Below are positions 8,322-15,586 of a stretch of 26,079 bases of DNA, piece after piece (the first letter of the stretch is position 1; every line of letters starts with the position of its first letter). The notes beneath the pieces were generated by a model. It searched no databases and was not told where the DNA came from. It saw only the letters and a list, made by a program, of their open reading frames with translations. Source of the stretch: an uncultured Muribaculaceae bacterium. Its GTDB lineage: Bacteria; Bacteroidota; Bacteroidia; Bacteroidales; Muribaculaceae. A program made the translations under genes and the position numbers. The stretch lies in the NCBI GenBank assembly GCA_910587545.1, contig CAJUMI010000033.1:1-26079 (forward strand). The letters run 5' to 3'.

Positions 8322-8413
8322 TGTCTTCTATCTAATTTCCGAGATATTCTCTTCATTAGGACCGCATTGTTCAGCGATCTGCATTATAGATCCATACGGC
8401 CCCAATTTTATGA

Positions 8414-8421
8414 CAAAAATA
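8414..8421 (-). promoter_or_regulatory. Possible -7 element for dtd
   Basis: On the minus strand the sequence is TATTTTTG, matching TAnnTTTG. The position 20 bases upstream is an A/T run (TTTT) rather than TTTG. It would give an 88-base leader before dtd. In an A/T-rich gap such a match can occur by chance. Confidence 0.3.
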
Positions 8422-8428
8422 AGCATTA

Positions 8429-8450
8429 GTGTCTTGAAAAAAAAAGACAC
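8429..8450 (-). other. Inverted repeat between uvrC and dtd
   Basis: GTGTCTT (8429-8435) and AAGACAC (8444-8450) are perfect inverted copies around an eight-base A-rich loop (T-rich on the minus strand). It lies about 45 bases past the uvrC stop. In the uvrC direction no T tract follows the stem, so if it ends transcription it is not a standard intrinsic terminator; it may only protect a 3' end. Confidence 0.3.
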
Positions 8451-8495
8451 AGAGAAAAAGTTTCACTGAACAGCTATAAATCTGCCCATAAAAAA

Positions 8496-10328
8496 TCAAC
8501 CGTCCAAGCCTTCGGCCTGCGCCGGCAGCGAGAGAGCGGATTTGACAACAGCGGCCTTTGACGAGCCGATGACGGTTGCAAGATCGTCAAGTGTCGCCTC
8601 GCGAATGCGCTTGACACTCTTGAAATGCCTGAGCAAGGCCTCGGCAGTCTTCGGGCCGACGCCCTTAATGGTATCCAATTCACTTATCGTCTGCGACTTG
8701 CTGCGCTGATTACGGTGATGAGTAATGCCGAAACGGTGAGCTTCGTCACGCATGTGCTGCACGACCCTGAGCGACTCTGAATTTTTGTCTATATAAAGTG
8801 GAATGCTGTCGCCGGGGAAATATATCTCTTCAAGACGCTTGGCTATGCCGACAACAGCGATAGTGCCGCGCAGACCTATAGACTCGAGAGCCTCGACGGC
8901 TGCACTCAGCTGACCCTTGCCGCCGTCGACCACTATCAGCTGGGGCAGCCCCTGCCCCTCTTCCATCAACCTGGTATAGCGACGCGTCAGCACCTCACGC
9001 ATCGAAGCGAAGTCATCGGGGCCAACGACGGTCTTAATATTGAAATGGCGATAGTCGCGCTTGCACGGCTTACCGTTACGGAATACCACACAAGACGCCA
9101 CCGGGTTCGCCCCCTGGATATTCGAGTTGTCGAAGCACTCTATATGCCGCGGCAATTCATTGAGACGAAAGTCGGCCTTCATGCGCTCCATCAGACGGTC
9201 GACTCGCAGTTCGGGATCCTTCTTCTCCATATGTTTGAGCGCGTCGATCTTGTTCTGACGCGCATTGCGGCGCGAGACCTCGAGCAACTTGGCCTTGTCG
9301 CCGCGCTGAGGCAAGGTGAAACTGACACCCGACATCTCGACCTCGGGGATCAGCGGCACGATCACCTCGTCGTAGACCACACCGAGGGTGTTTTTTATCT
9401 CATCCATCGCATAGGCGAGCAACTGCTCCTGCGATTCGTCCAGACTGCGCTTGTAGCGGAGCGTGACACTCCTGACAACCGCACCACGACGGACATGCAT
9501 GTAGTTTATATAAACCTCCTTCTCATCATCGTCAATGGCAAAGACATCGACATCGTTGATCGTCTGGCTGACGATGACACTCTTTGACTGATAATTCTCG
9601 AGCAGCTGATATTTTTCTTTCAGCTCCTGAGCTTCCTCAAAACGCATTTCGGAAGCGAGACGCGCCATCTCGTCCCTGAGATAATTGAGCAGCTCCTGGG
9701 TATCGCCGCGTAGGATCTGCTTTATCCTGTCGATATAGCCGCCGTACTCCTCGACGCTCACAGCTCCGGTGCAGCAACCCCTGCACCTCTTTATATGATA
9801 GTTCAGACACAGCCTGCCCTTTCGGGTAGCGACGTAATCGCGGGTGATCGGCAGCCTGCAGGTACGCAAGGGGTAAAGTTCCCGGATCAGATCTATCACA
9901 GTGCGCGCGATCTGAGTATTGGTATAGGGTCCGAAATACTTCGATCCGTCTTTTATATACTGACGCGTCATGAACACCCGCGGGTAGAGCTCGTTGGTCA
10001 CGACAATCCAGGGATACGACTTGTCATCTTTGAGCAACACGTTATATCGCGGCTGAAACTCCTTGATCATGGAGTTCTCAAGATTTAGCGCATCCTGCTC
10101 TGTCGGCACGACAATATATGACATGTCGGCGATAGCCCTCACGAGCAGATTTGTTCGCAGACATTCGTGAGAGCGGTTGAAATATGACGACACCCGTCGT
10201 TTGAGGTTTTTTGCTTTTCCTACATAGATTACCTTGCCTTCGGCATCGTAATAGGTATAGACGCCGGGCGTATCAGGGAGTATAGCGATTTTCTCCTTCA
10301 GTTCAGGTGTTTTTTCGTGTTTTGCCAT
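8496..10328 (-). CDS. uvrC: Excinuclease ABC subunit C
   Basis: UvrC makes both incisions in nucleotide excision repair with UvrA and UvrB. From the chosen ATG (10328) it has 610 residues, the normal size. Domains in order: GIY-YIG nuclease (about 15-95; GVYTYY... and IYVGKAKNLKRRVSSY), a cysteine cluster CRGCC, a UVR motif (about 215-245; EMRFEEAQELKEKYQ), the RNase H-like second nuclease domain (HIECFDNSNIQG, VVFRNGKP, LIVVDGGKGQLSAA), and tandem helix-hairpin-helix DNA-binding motifs at the end (IKGVGPKTAEALLRHF). A TTG one codon upstream is possible but the ATG is preferred. The start lies only 13 bases after the terminator that follows apt, and no separate promoter is evident. Confidence 0.96.
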   Translation of the reverse strand: MAKHEKTPELKEKIAILPDTPGVYTYYDAEGKVIYVGKAKNLKRRVSSYFNRSHECLRTNLLVRAIADMSYIVVPTEQDALNLENSMIKEFQPRYNVLLKDDKSYPWIVVTNELYPRVFMTRQYIKDGSKYFGPYTNTQIARTVIDLIRELYPLRTCRLPITRDYVATRKGRLCLNYHIKRCRGCCTGAVSVEEYGGYIDRIKQILRGDTQELLNYLRDEMARLASEMRFEEAQELKEKYQLLENYQSKSVIVSQTINDVDVFAIDDDEKEVYINYMHVRRGAVVRSVTLRYKRSLDESQEQLLAYAMDEIKNTLGVVYDEVIVPLIPEVEMSGVSFTLPQRGDKAKLLEVSRRNARQNKIDALKHMEKKDPELRVDRLMERMKADFRLNELPRHIECFDNSNIQGANPVASCVVFRNGKPCKRDYRHFNIKTVVGPDDFASMREVLTRRYTRLMEEGQGLPQLIVVDGGKGQLSAAVEALESIGLRGTIAVVGIAKRLEEIYFPGDSIPLYIDKNSESLRVVQHMRDEAHRFGITHHRNQRSKSQTISELDTIKGVGPKTAEALLRHFKSVKRIREATLDDLATVIGSSKAAVVKSALSLPAQAEGLDG

Positions 10329-10340
10329 CAAGAGGGTGCC

Positions 10341-10379
10341 AAAAAAGATCGGGAACGTATAAAATCAACGTTCCCGACC
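10341..10379 (-). terminator. Intrinsic terminator after apt
   Basis: On the minus strand a 12-bp stem with one G-U pair, GGTCGGGAACGT and ACGTTCCCGATC, encloses a nine-base loop and is followed at once by TTTTTT (10346-10341). It starts 19 bases after the apt stop. This is a textbook rho-independent terminator and the strongest in the window. It ends 13 bases before the uvrC ATG. Confidence 0.88.
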
Positions 10380-10397
10380 GCAATATGTTGTATTATC

Positions 10398-10916
10398 TCA
10401 GTATTTGATCAGAGAAGTCACATCGACATCGTCGGGCAGTGACTTGCGGCCGTCGAGGGCGGAGAGTTCTATAATGAAATTAATATAAATCTTTTTAGGA
10501 TTCAGGCTCTTCACCAGCTTGTAGGCCGCGGCCATAGTCCCGCCGGTAGCAAGGACATCGTCGTGAAGCACAACCACGTCGTCGGGACCGATGGCGTCGC
10601 GGTGGATCTCGATGACATCAGTGCCGTATTCCTTGGCATACTCCATTTTGATCGTATCGGCAGGCAATTTGCCCGGTTTGCGGGCAGGCACGAAACCCGC
10701 GCCAAGCTCGAATGCGAGAATCGAGCCACCGATAAAACCACGCGATTCTATGCCCACGACTTTGGTTACTCCTTTGTCGCGATAGAGCTGTGAAAGATCC
10801 CAGCCGATGATGTGCAACGCACGCGGATCCTTGAACGCTGTTGTCAGATCCTTGAACAGAACTCCTTTCGACGGGAAGTCCTTGACATCACGAATTTTTG
10901 ATTTGATATATTCCAT
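10398..10916 (-). CDS. apt: Adenine phosphoribosyltransferase
   Basis: The 172-residue type I phosphoribosyltransferase converts adenine and PRPP to AMP in purine salvage. Signatures are FPSKGVLFKDLTT (14-26; the FPxxGxxFxDxT family start), GIESRGFIGG, the adenine-side loop ARKPGKLPADT, and the PRPP-binding motif VVLHDDVLATGGT (115-127). The length matches the family. The gene is the third in the ybeY-mnmG-apt direction, 70 bases after mnmG, and that spacer contains the parS palindrome. I see no convincing promoter there, so it may be cotranscribed with mnmG; a terminator follows it. Confidence 0.97.
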   Translation of the reverse strand: MEYIKSKIRDVKDFPSKGVLFKDLTTAFKDPRALHIIGWDLSQLYRDKGVTKVVGIESRGFIGGSILAFELGAGFVPARKPGKLPADTIKMEYAKEYGTDVIEIHRDAIGPDDVVVLHDDVLATGGTMAAAYKLVKSLNPKKIYINFIIELSALDGRKSLPDDVDVTSLIKY

Positions 10917-10962
10917 ATATTTGAATTTATAATTATTTGATTTTGCGGTTTTTGCATCAAAA

Positions 10963-10980
10963 TTGTTTCACGTGAAACAA
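10963..10980. other. parS-like ParB-binding site
   Basis: The 16-bp palindrome TGTTTCACGTGAAACA (10964-10979) is a perfect match to the widely conserved chromosomal parS consensus, which ParB binds to start loading at the origin region. One more matching pair on each side (T/A) makes an 18-bp perfect palindrome. It lies eight bases past the mnmG stop and 47 bases upstream of the apt ATG, so it is in non-coding sequence, where a selected site can be kept exactly. mnmG (gidA) is often origin-proximal in bacteria. No parA or parB is in the window. It could affect apt expression incidentally. Confidence 0.82.
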
Positions 10981-10986
10981 AAAGAA

Positions 10987-12864
10987 TTATCTGTTCATCA
11001 GAAGCAGTAGAATGCTTACATCACTCGGCGAAATGCCGGGTATACGGGAAGCCTCGCCGATAGTTTCGGGGCGCTGACGACTGAGTTTCTGCCGCGCTTC
11101 AGTAGAGAGCGAATTTATCGACGAATAGTCGAAACTATCCGGAATTCTCACAGCCTCGAGCCTGTTGAGTTTATCAGCGATTACACGCTCGCGCGAAATA
11201 TAGCCCTCGTACTTGAGCAGGATTTCCGCGGCCTCCACAGTCTCGCTTCTCAGATCCTCAGGAATCTGAGCTATAAAATCATTCAGCGGCCCGATTAAAT
11301 CCGTCAACGTCGCGAAGCCCAACTGAGGGCGAAGGAGGAGATCACGAAGCTTGACGCCCTGCTTCAACGGAGTCAGCCCCAGGCGCTCGAGCGAGGGATT
11401 GATTATGGATGCCTTGACTGAGAAATCGCAACAGAAATCTATAAGTCTGTCGCGCCATGCAAGCTTTGCCTCCAAAATTCGATATCTTTCCTCCGATACT
11501 AGACCGCATTGATAAGCACGCGGAGTAAGTCTGACGTCGGCATCGTCCTGTCGAAGAAGAATACGGTACTCCGCACGCGAAGTAAACATACGATAAGGCT
11601 CGTCAACGCCTTTGGTGACGAGATCATCGATCAGAACTCCGATGTAGGCCTCATCCCTGCCGAGCACAAACGGCGCGCGTCCCATGACTTTCAACGCCGC
11701 ATTGGCTCCTGCGACAAGCCCTTGCCCGGCCGCTTCCTCATAGCCGGTCGTACCGTTGATCTGACCTGCAAAATAAAGATTTTCTATCAATCGGGTCTCG
11801 AGAGTATGCCTCAGCTGCCTCGGGTCAAAGAAATCGTATTCGATAGCGTAGCCCGGCCGGTAGATCCTGACATCTCTGAACGCCGGGATAGTCTCCAGCG
11901 CCTCGACCTGGATATCGAGAGGAAGCGACGAGGAAAAACCGTTAAGGTAGAACTCTGTCGTAGTCTCGCCTTCCGGCTCGAGGAAGAGCTGATGTTCGGT
12001 CTTGTCAGCAAAAGTCACGATCTTGGTCTCAATCGACGGACAGTAGCGCGGGCCTATGCTTTTGATCTGCCCGTTATAGAGAGGCGAGTCTGGCAGACCA
12101 CGGCGCAACACATCATGGGTCGCCTCGCTGGTGTAGACAATATAGCAGTCTCGCTGCTTCAATTCTCGTCTGACAGACGGCAGATAGGAGAACTTGTGAG
12201 TGTCGGCATCACCTGCCTGCGGAGTAGTCAGACTCCAGTCTACGGTACGTCCGTCGATGCGGACCGGTGTACCCGTTTTCATGCGATCGGCAATAAAGCC
12301 GAGACCGACAAGTTGCTCCGTGAGCCCACGCGACGCGGGTTCGGAAATACGCCCACCGGACAGCCGGACACGACCAATGTGCATGAGTCCGTTAAGGAAA
12401 GTGCCGTTGGTGAGCACCACGGCCTTAGCCCTGAACACAGCCCCGTCGGCCATTCTCAGCCCGCAGACGCGGCCATTCCCCACGACAAGTTCCACGGCCT
12501 CGCCCTGCCACATCGAAAGGCCGGGCATATGCTCAAGCGTCTCACGCCACAGGGCGGAAAACTTGTTGCGGTCGCACTGAGCCCGGGGACTCCACATGGC
12601 CGGCCCTTTAGAGCGATTAAGCATTCGGAACTGTATCGAAGTTCGGTCAGTGATTATTCCCATCCAACCGCCAAGCGCATCTATCTCCCTGACAATCTGA
12701 CCTTTGGCAATTCCACCGACTGCCGGATTACAACTCATCTGTGCAATCTTGTTGAGATCCATAGTCACAAGCAATGTCGAGGCCCCGAGTCTGGCCGAGG
12801 CAGCGGCCGCTTCGCAGCCGGCATGTCCGGCGCCGACTATTATTACATCATAATCGAATTGCAT
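10987..12864 (-). CDS. mnmG: tRNA U34 carboxymethylaminomethyl modification enzyme MnmG (GidA)
   Basis: The 625-residue FAD protein works with MnmE to install (carboxymethyl)aminomethyl groups at wobble uridine 34. The N-terminal FAD fold shows DVIIVGAGHAGCEAA, followed by SCNPAVGGIAKGQIVREIDALGG, both MnmG hallmarks. Further signatures are MKTGTPVRIDGRT, PRYCPSIE with a conserved cysteine, and FAGQINGTTGYEEAAGQG (second FAD-contacting motif). The C-terminal helical domain that docks MnmE covers roughly the last 150 residues and ends GISPSDVSILLLLMNR. Size is typical (E. coli 629). It follows ybeY by 24 bases and is probably cotranscribed with it. mnmE is not in the window. Confidence 0.98.
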   Translation of the reverse strand: MQFDYDVIIVGAGHAGCEAAAASARLGASTLLVTMDLNKIAQMSCNPAVGGIAKGQIVREIDALGGWMGIITDRTSIQFRMLNRSKGPAMWSPRAQCDRNKFSALWRETLEHMPGLSMWQGEAVELVVGNGRVCGLRMADGAVFRAKAVVLTNGTFLNGLMHIGRVRLSGGRISEPASRGLTEQLVGLGFIADRMKTGTPVRIDGRTVDWSLTTPQAGDADTHKFSYLPSVRRELKQRDCYIVYTSEATHDVLRRGLPDSPLYNGQIKSIGPRYCPSIETKIVTFADKTEHQLFLEPEGETTTEFYLNGFSSSLPLDIQVEALETIPAFRDVRIYRPGYAIEYDFFDPRQLRHTLETRLIENLYFAGQINGTTGYEEAAGQGLVAGANAALKVMGRAPFVLGRDEAYIGVLIDDLVTKGVDEPYRMFTSRAEYRILLRQDDADVRLTPRAYQCGLVSEERYRILEAKLAWRDRLIDFCCDFSVKASIINPSLERLGLTPLKQGVKLRDLLLRPQLGFATLTDLIGPLNDFIAQIPEDLRSETVEAAEILLKYEGYISRERVIADKLNRLEAVRIPDSFDYSSINSLSTEARQKLSRQRPETIGEASRIPGISPSDVSILLLLMNR

Positions 12865-12888
12865 ATATTAGGAATTTCTATTATCCGG

Positions 12889-13314
12889 TTAATCTTCAAG
12901 CATCTGCAGAGCCTTGTTCTCTTCCGCTTCCATGATCTCGCGCTCACCTGGCCCCTTGTCATTGATACCGCAAAGATGCAGCACACCGTGAACAATCACA
13001 CGAAGCAACTCCTCGTCAAAGCTTGCACCGACGAGAGCGGCGTTGGTTCTCACTGTGTCAAGAGAAATGAACATGTCACCCGAAATCAACTTACCGCGAG
13101 AATAGTCAAAGGTTATGATATCGGTGAAATAATCGTGTTGCAGAAACTGACGGTTTACCTCAAGAATCTTATCATCACTACAAAAGATATAGGTCAGCGG
13201 GCCGGTTATACGGCCATAACAGCCAGCCACCCGGCTAATCCACTTCTCGATTTTGGCGGCATCTACCCGAGGCATTTCTACGCCATCGCATATCCACTGA
13301 AAATTATCTTTCAT
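12889..13314 (-). CDS. ybeY: Endoribonuclease/rRNA maturation factor YbeY
   Basis: The 141-residue protein belongs to the YbeY metal-dependent RNase family, involved in 16S rRNA 3' end processing and ribosome quality control. The core strand-helix pattern LTYIFCSDDKILEVNRQFLQHDYFTDIITFDY (40-71) is the conserved YbeY region, and the metal site is HGVLH (109-113). The standard motif is H-x3-H-x5-H. Here the position of the third histidine is Asp119 (GINDKG). I recall this substitution in other Bacteroidetes homologues but cannot check it. It is the first gene of the ybeY-mnmG-apt stretch, with a promoter whose start would give a leader of only about 15 bases. Confidence 0.93.
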   Translation of the reverse strand: MKDNFQWICDGVEMPRVDAAKIEKWISRVAGCYGRITGPLTYIFCSDDKILEVNRQFLQHDYFTDIITFDYSRGKLISGDMFISLDTVRTNAALVGASFDEELLRVIVHGVLHLCGINDKGPGEREIMEAEENKALQMLED

Positions 13315-13334
13315 ATATAATTGAAATTAACCTA

Positions 13335-13365
13335 CAAATATACACATTATTTTCCATTGTTTAAA
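13335..13365 (-). promoter_or_regulatory. Promoter of ybeY-mnmG
   Basis: On the minus strand TATATTTG (13342-13335) fully matches TAnnTTTG, with TTTA (13365-13362) 19 bases upstream as a three-of-four match to the -33 element. The start would be near 13330. The rest of the 270-base gap to the next plus-strand gene (13366-13584) shows no ORF I can support and a weak plus-strand promoter. Confidence 0.6.
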
Positions 13366-13535
13366 CCATATTGTTGAGACGACCGGGCTCCGGATTTAAT
13401 CGGCGACTACTTGCAAGAGACAAAAATCGACATACAAGACTAAGCTACTGGCAATTATGTCAATTTAAGCTGCTTGAGATTTAAAAATTTGCCGGCCGAC
13501 GGACAGGTGTGCGTAAAAAATCCACTCAAAATCGC

Positions 13536-13543
13536 TAACTTTA
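13536..13543 (+). promoter_or_regulatory. Weak -7 element for the AlkD-like gene
   Basis: TAACTTTA matches seven of eight positions of TAnnTTTG (the final G is A). It lies 41 bases before the chosen ATG. No TTTG at the right distance upstream. Confidence 0.35.
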
Positions 13544-13584
13544 CGTTAAAAAACTACCCCTACCCTACCCCACCCAGTACAGAC

Positions 13585-14346
13585 ATGATACAGAAATGGC
13601 AGGCTGAACTTCGCGAAAAAGCTTCACCCGAAAAAATCGAAACACTCAGCAGGTTCTTCAAAACCGGACCCGGACAATACGGTGAAGGCGACATCTTCAT
13701 CGGACTGAGCGTTCCGGCCAACCGTGAAATCAGTAAAAAATATTTCGACGCCGACATTCAGGTGATCCGAGCCATGATAGAAAGTGCGGTACACGAATTC
13801 CGGCTTGCCGCTCTGCTCGCGCTCGTCGAACGCTATCGCCGCACTAAAGACGATCCGGGCCGACGATGCATTGCCGAACTTTATCTCGACATCTGCCACC
13901 TCGCCAACAACTGGGACCTCGTCGATCTTTCAGCTCCATATATTATCGGCGCCGAACTTATCGCCGGCCGATCGGCCGGCGACATCATCACGCTCAGCAC
14001 TTCGCCGCTAATATGGCACCGCCGGATAGCTGTCGTCTCTACGCTGCTCCCAATCCGAAAAGGACAACTCGACACAGCGCTCGACATGTGTGACCGCCAT
14101 ATCGCCGACAGCGAGCAACTGATGCAAAAAGCCGTGGGATGGGTTCTGCGCGAATGCGGCAAAAAAGACCGACTGCGCCTCGAACAATTCATCAACGACC
14201 ATATTGCCGCGATCTCGGCGACGACCCTCAGCTACGCCACAGAGAAATTTTCTCAGGAAGAACGCGCCGCCCTGCGCGCAAAACGCAATAACAGCCAAAA
14301 CCGCTTACCACGCCGACAGTTTTGCCATGCAAAAAAATATCTCTAA
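13585..14346 (+). CDS. AlkD-like DNA alkylation repair glycosylase (HEAT-repeat type)
   Basis: The 253-residue protein fits the DNA alkylation repair family PF08713, whose AlkD member excises positively charged alkylpurines using a HEAT-like helical solenoid. Diagnostic sequences are FFKTGPGQYGEGDIFIGLSVP (25-45, the family start) and NNWDLVDLSAPYI (108-120). By alignment from memory with Bacillus cereus AlkD, Trp110, Asp114, Arg148 (IWHRR) and Trp186 (VGWVLRE) occupy the DNA-binding and catalytic positions, so it should be active. The ATG at 13585 is chosen over an in-frame ATG at 13474 because the extra 37 residues are unlike the family and would span the putative promoter. The last residues carry the promoter of the next gene. 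Confidence 0.88.
   Translation: MIQKWQAELREKASPEKIETLSRFFKTGPGQYGEGDIFIGLSVPANREISKKYFDADIQVIRAMIESAVHEFRLAALLALVERYRRTKDDPGRRCIAELYLDICHLANNWDLVDLSAPYIIGAELIAGRSAGDIITLSTSPLIWHRRIAVVSTLLPIRKGQLDTALDMCDRHIADSEQLMQKAVGWVLRECGKKDRLRLEQFINDHIAAISATTLSYATEKFSQEERAALRAKRNNSQNRLPRRQFCHAKKYL
13961..13982. repeat. 22-bp perfect palindrome inside the AlkD-like gene
   Basis: Bases 13961-13982 read identically on both strands, centred on GATC (arms TCGCCGGCCGA and TCGGCCGGCGA). They encode I-A-G-R-S-A-G-D. No loop and no neighbouring copies are seen in the window. It may be only a by-product of GC-rich codons. Confidence 0.6.
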
Positions 14347-14351
14347 CTTTG
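14321..14351 (+). promoter_or_regulatory. Promoter of the GT4 glycosyltransferase gene
   Basis: TTTG (14321-14324), 19 bases, then TAACTTTG (14344-14351): full matches to both Bacteroidetes elements. The -7 element starts in the stop codon of the preceding gene, so the downstream gene is set up for independent transcription despite the short 33-base spacing. Start predicted near 14357. Confidence 0.8.
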
Positions 14352-14379
14352 CAGACCAAAAAATAGTAATATATTTCGC

Positions 14380-15468
14380 ATGAAGATATTTCATATTATG
14401 TCCAACAGGACATGGGGCGGAGGCGAGGTCTATGTACTGACTCTCGCCAAGGAACAACGTGAGAACGGGCATTCTGTCGAGATAATCTGCGCTGACCGCC
14501 CACCGGTTGTTGACCGCTTCAAAAAGGAGGGGTTCAAGGTTACGGTTTTACAGATGCACGGACACATAAACCTCTTCGCGCCACGCAAATTCGCCCGAAT
14601 GATACGAAAATCGGATCAACCGACAGTTGTTCATGTCCATCGCATTCCCGACACTGTATTTGCGTCAAAAGCAATTAGCTTACTTCCTGAAGACCGGAGG
14701 CCATCTTTTATAATGACCCACCACCTTATCGATCTACCTTTTACAGATAAAAAATTTGACCGACCATACGAAATGCTTGACCGCATCATCTGCGTTTCTC
14801 AAAAGTCAAAAGACACGCTGCTGTCTGTGAAATCACATATCGATCCTACAAAAGTCACAGCCATACTTAATTCAACAAAAGTCGTCACGACTAAATCACC
14901 AGAAAACAAGCCGAAGGACAGACCTGCAATGATTACATATGTGGGGCGTGTCGTGAAGGAAAAAGGAGTGGATACATTGATTGAGGCGCTGGCCAGAGTC
15001 CAAGGGGCAACACTTACAATATGCGGCGGCGGTGCAAGCGAAAAAGACGAATATGTGACATATCTGCATAAACTTGCTGACCGCATAAATGTCAACGACC
15101 GCATCAACTGGACGGGTTTTACGACAGACGTAACCAAATATATAGGAGAGGCTGATATCGCCGTCATACCGTCGCGATGGCAAGAACCCTGCGCGCTGGT
15201 CAATTTTGAATTCCTGGCCGCAGGAGTTCCCTTAGTCACCTCAAACACCGGCGGACAGCCAGAAATCATAAGTGAAGGCATAGACGGGCTTCTTGTGCCG
15301 CCGAATGATCCGAAGGCGCTGGCCGAAGCCATACAGCGCCTCGTCGACGATCCCGATCTGCGCAAAAAGATGGGTGAAGCCGCCCGCGAAAAATTCCTAA
15401 ACCGCTTCACATACGACAAATTCTATCAACGTGTCATGTCCGTCTATGACGAAGCTCTCGGCAAATAG
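14380..15468 (+). CDS. Glycosyltransferase family 4 (GT-B fold)
   Basis: The 362-residue enzyme resembles retaining GT4 transferases that build lipopolysaccharide or capsule sugars. The N-terminal acceptor domain starts KIFHIMSNRTWGGGEVYVLTLA with the glycine-rich loop; VHVHRIPD and THHLIDLPFT follow. The donor domain begins near ITYVGRVVKEKGVDTLIEAL (185-204), then ICGGG, VIPSRWQEPCALVNFEFLAAGVPLVTSNTGGQPEII with the E-x7-E pair Glu269/Glu277. No membrane span is seen; it is cytoplasmic or peripheral. Sugar specificity cannot be read. It has its own promoter and lies tail-to-tail with the manC operon, so a shared role in the same glycan is inference. Confidence 0.9.
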   Translation: MKIFHIMSNRTWGGGEVYVLTLAKEQRENGHSVEIICADRPPVVDRFKKEGFKVTVLQMHGHINLFAPRKFARMIRKSDQPTVVHVHRIPDTVFASKAISLLPEDRRPSFIMTHHLIDLPFTDKKFDRPYEMLDRIICVSQKSKDTLLSVKSHIDPTKVTAILNSTKVVTTKSPENKPKDRPAMITYVGRVVKEKGVDTLIEALARVQGATLTICGGGASEKDEYVTYLHKLADRINVNDRINWTGFTTDVTKYIGEADIAVIPSRWQEPCALVNFEFLAAGVPLVTSNTGGQPEIISEGIDGLLVPPNDPKALAEAIQRLVDDPDLRKKMGEAAREKFLNRFTYDKFYQRVMSVYDEALGK

Positions 15469-15469
15469 C

Positions 15470-15482
15470 CGACCAACGGTCG
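15470..15482 (+). other. Small hairpin after the GT4 gene
   Basis: CGACC and GGTCG pair over five bases around AAC, starting two bases after the stop codon. A T-rich stretch (ATTTTCTGATTTT) follows about ten bases later. It is too weak to call a terminator with confidence. Confidence 0.25.
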
Positions 15483-15520
15483 TAAGTGTATTTTCTGATT
15501 TTGGACGACTCGCCTACGTC

Positions 15521-15553
15521 AAAAATGTCGGGATGCCTGAGCAGCGCCCCGAC
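15521..15553 (-). terminator. Probable terminator of the manC-GT32-GT4 operon
   Basis: On the minus strand GTCGGG (15553-15548) pairs with CCCGAC (15532-15527) around a 15-base loop and is followed by ATTTTT (15526-15521). It lies about 33 bases after the GT4 stop. The stem is only six pairs, but GC-rich, and the T run is in the right place. Confidence 0.55.
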
Positions 15554-15586
15554 TGTGCGGTGAATATTTTGTCTATCTGAGGTTAA

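Noticed and set aside
11509..13320. 603-codon open frame on the plus strand
   Set aside because: It is antisense to mnmG and ybeY, whose family motifs are clear. The product has no recognisable motifs, and long antisense frames are expected where TTA, CTA and TCA codons are rare.
13474..13584. 37-codon extension of the AlkD-like gene
   Set aside because: Unlike the family start, A-rich with a PYPTPP stretch, and spans the putative -7 element.
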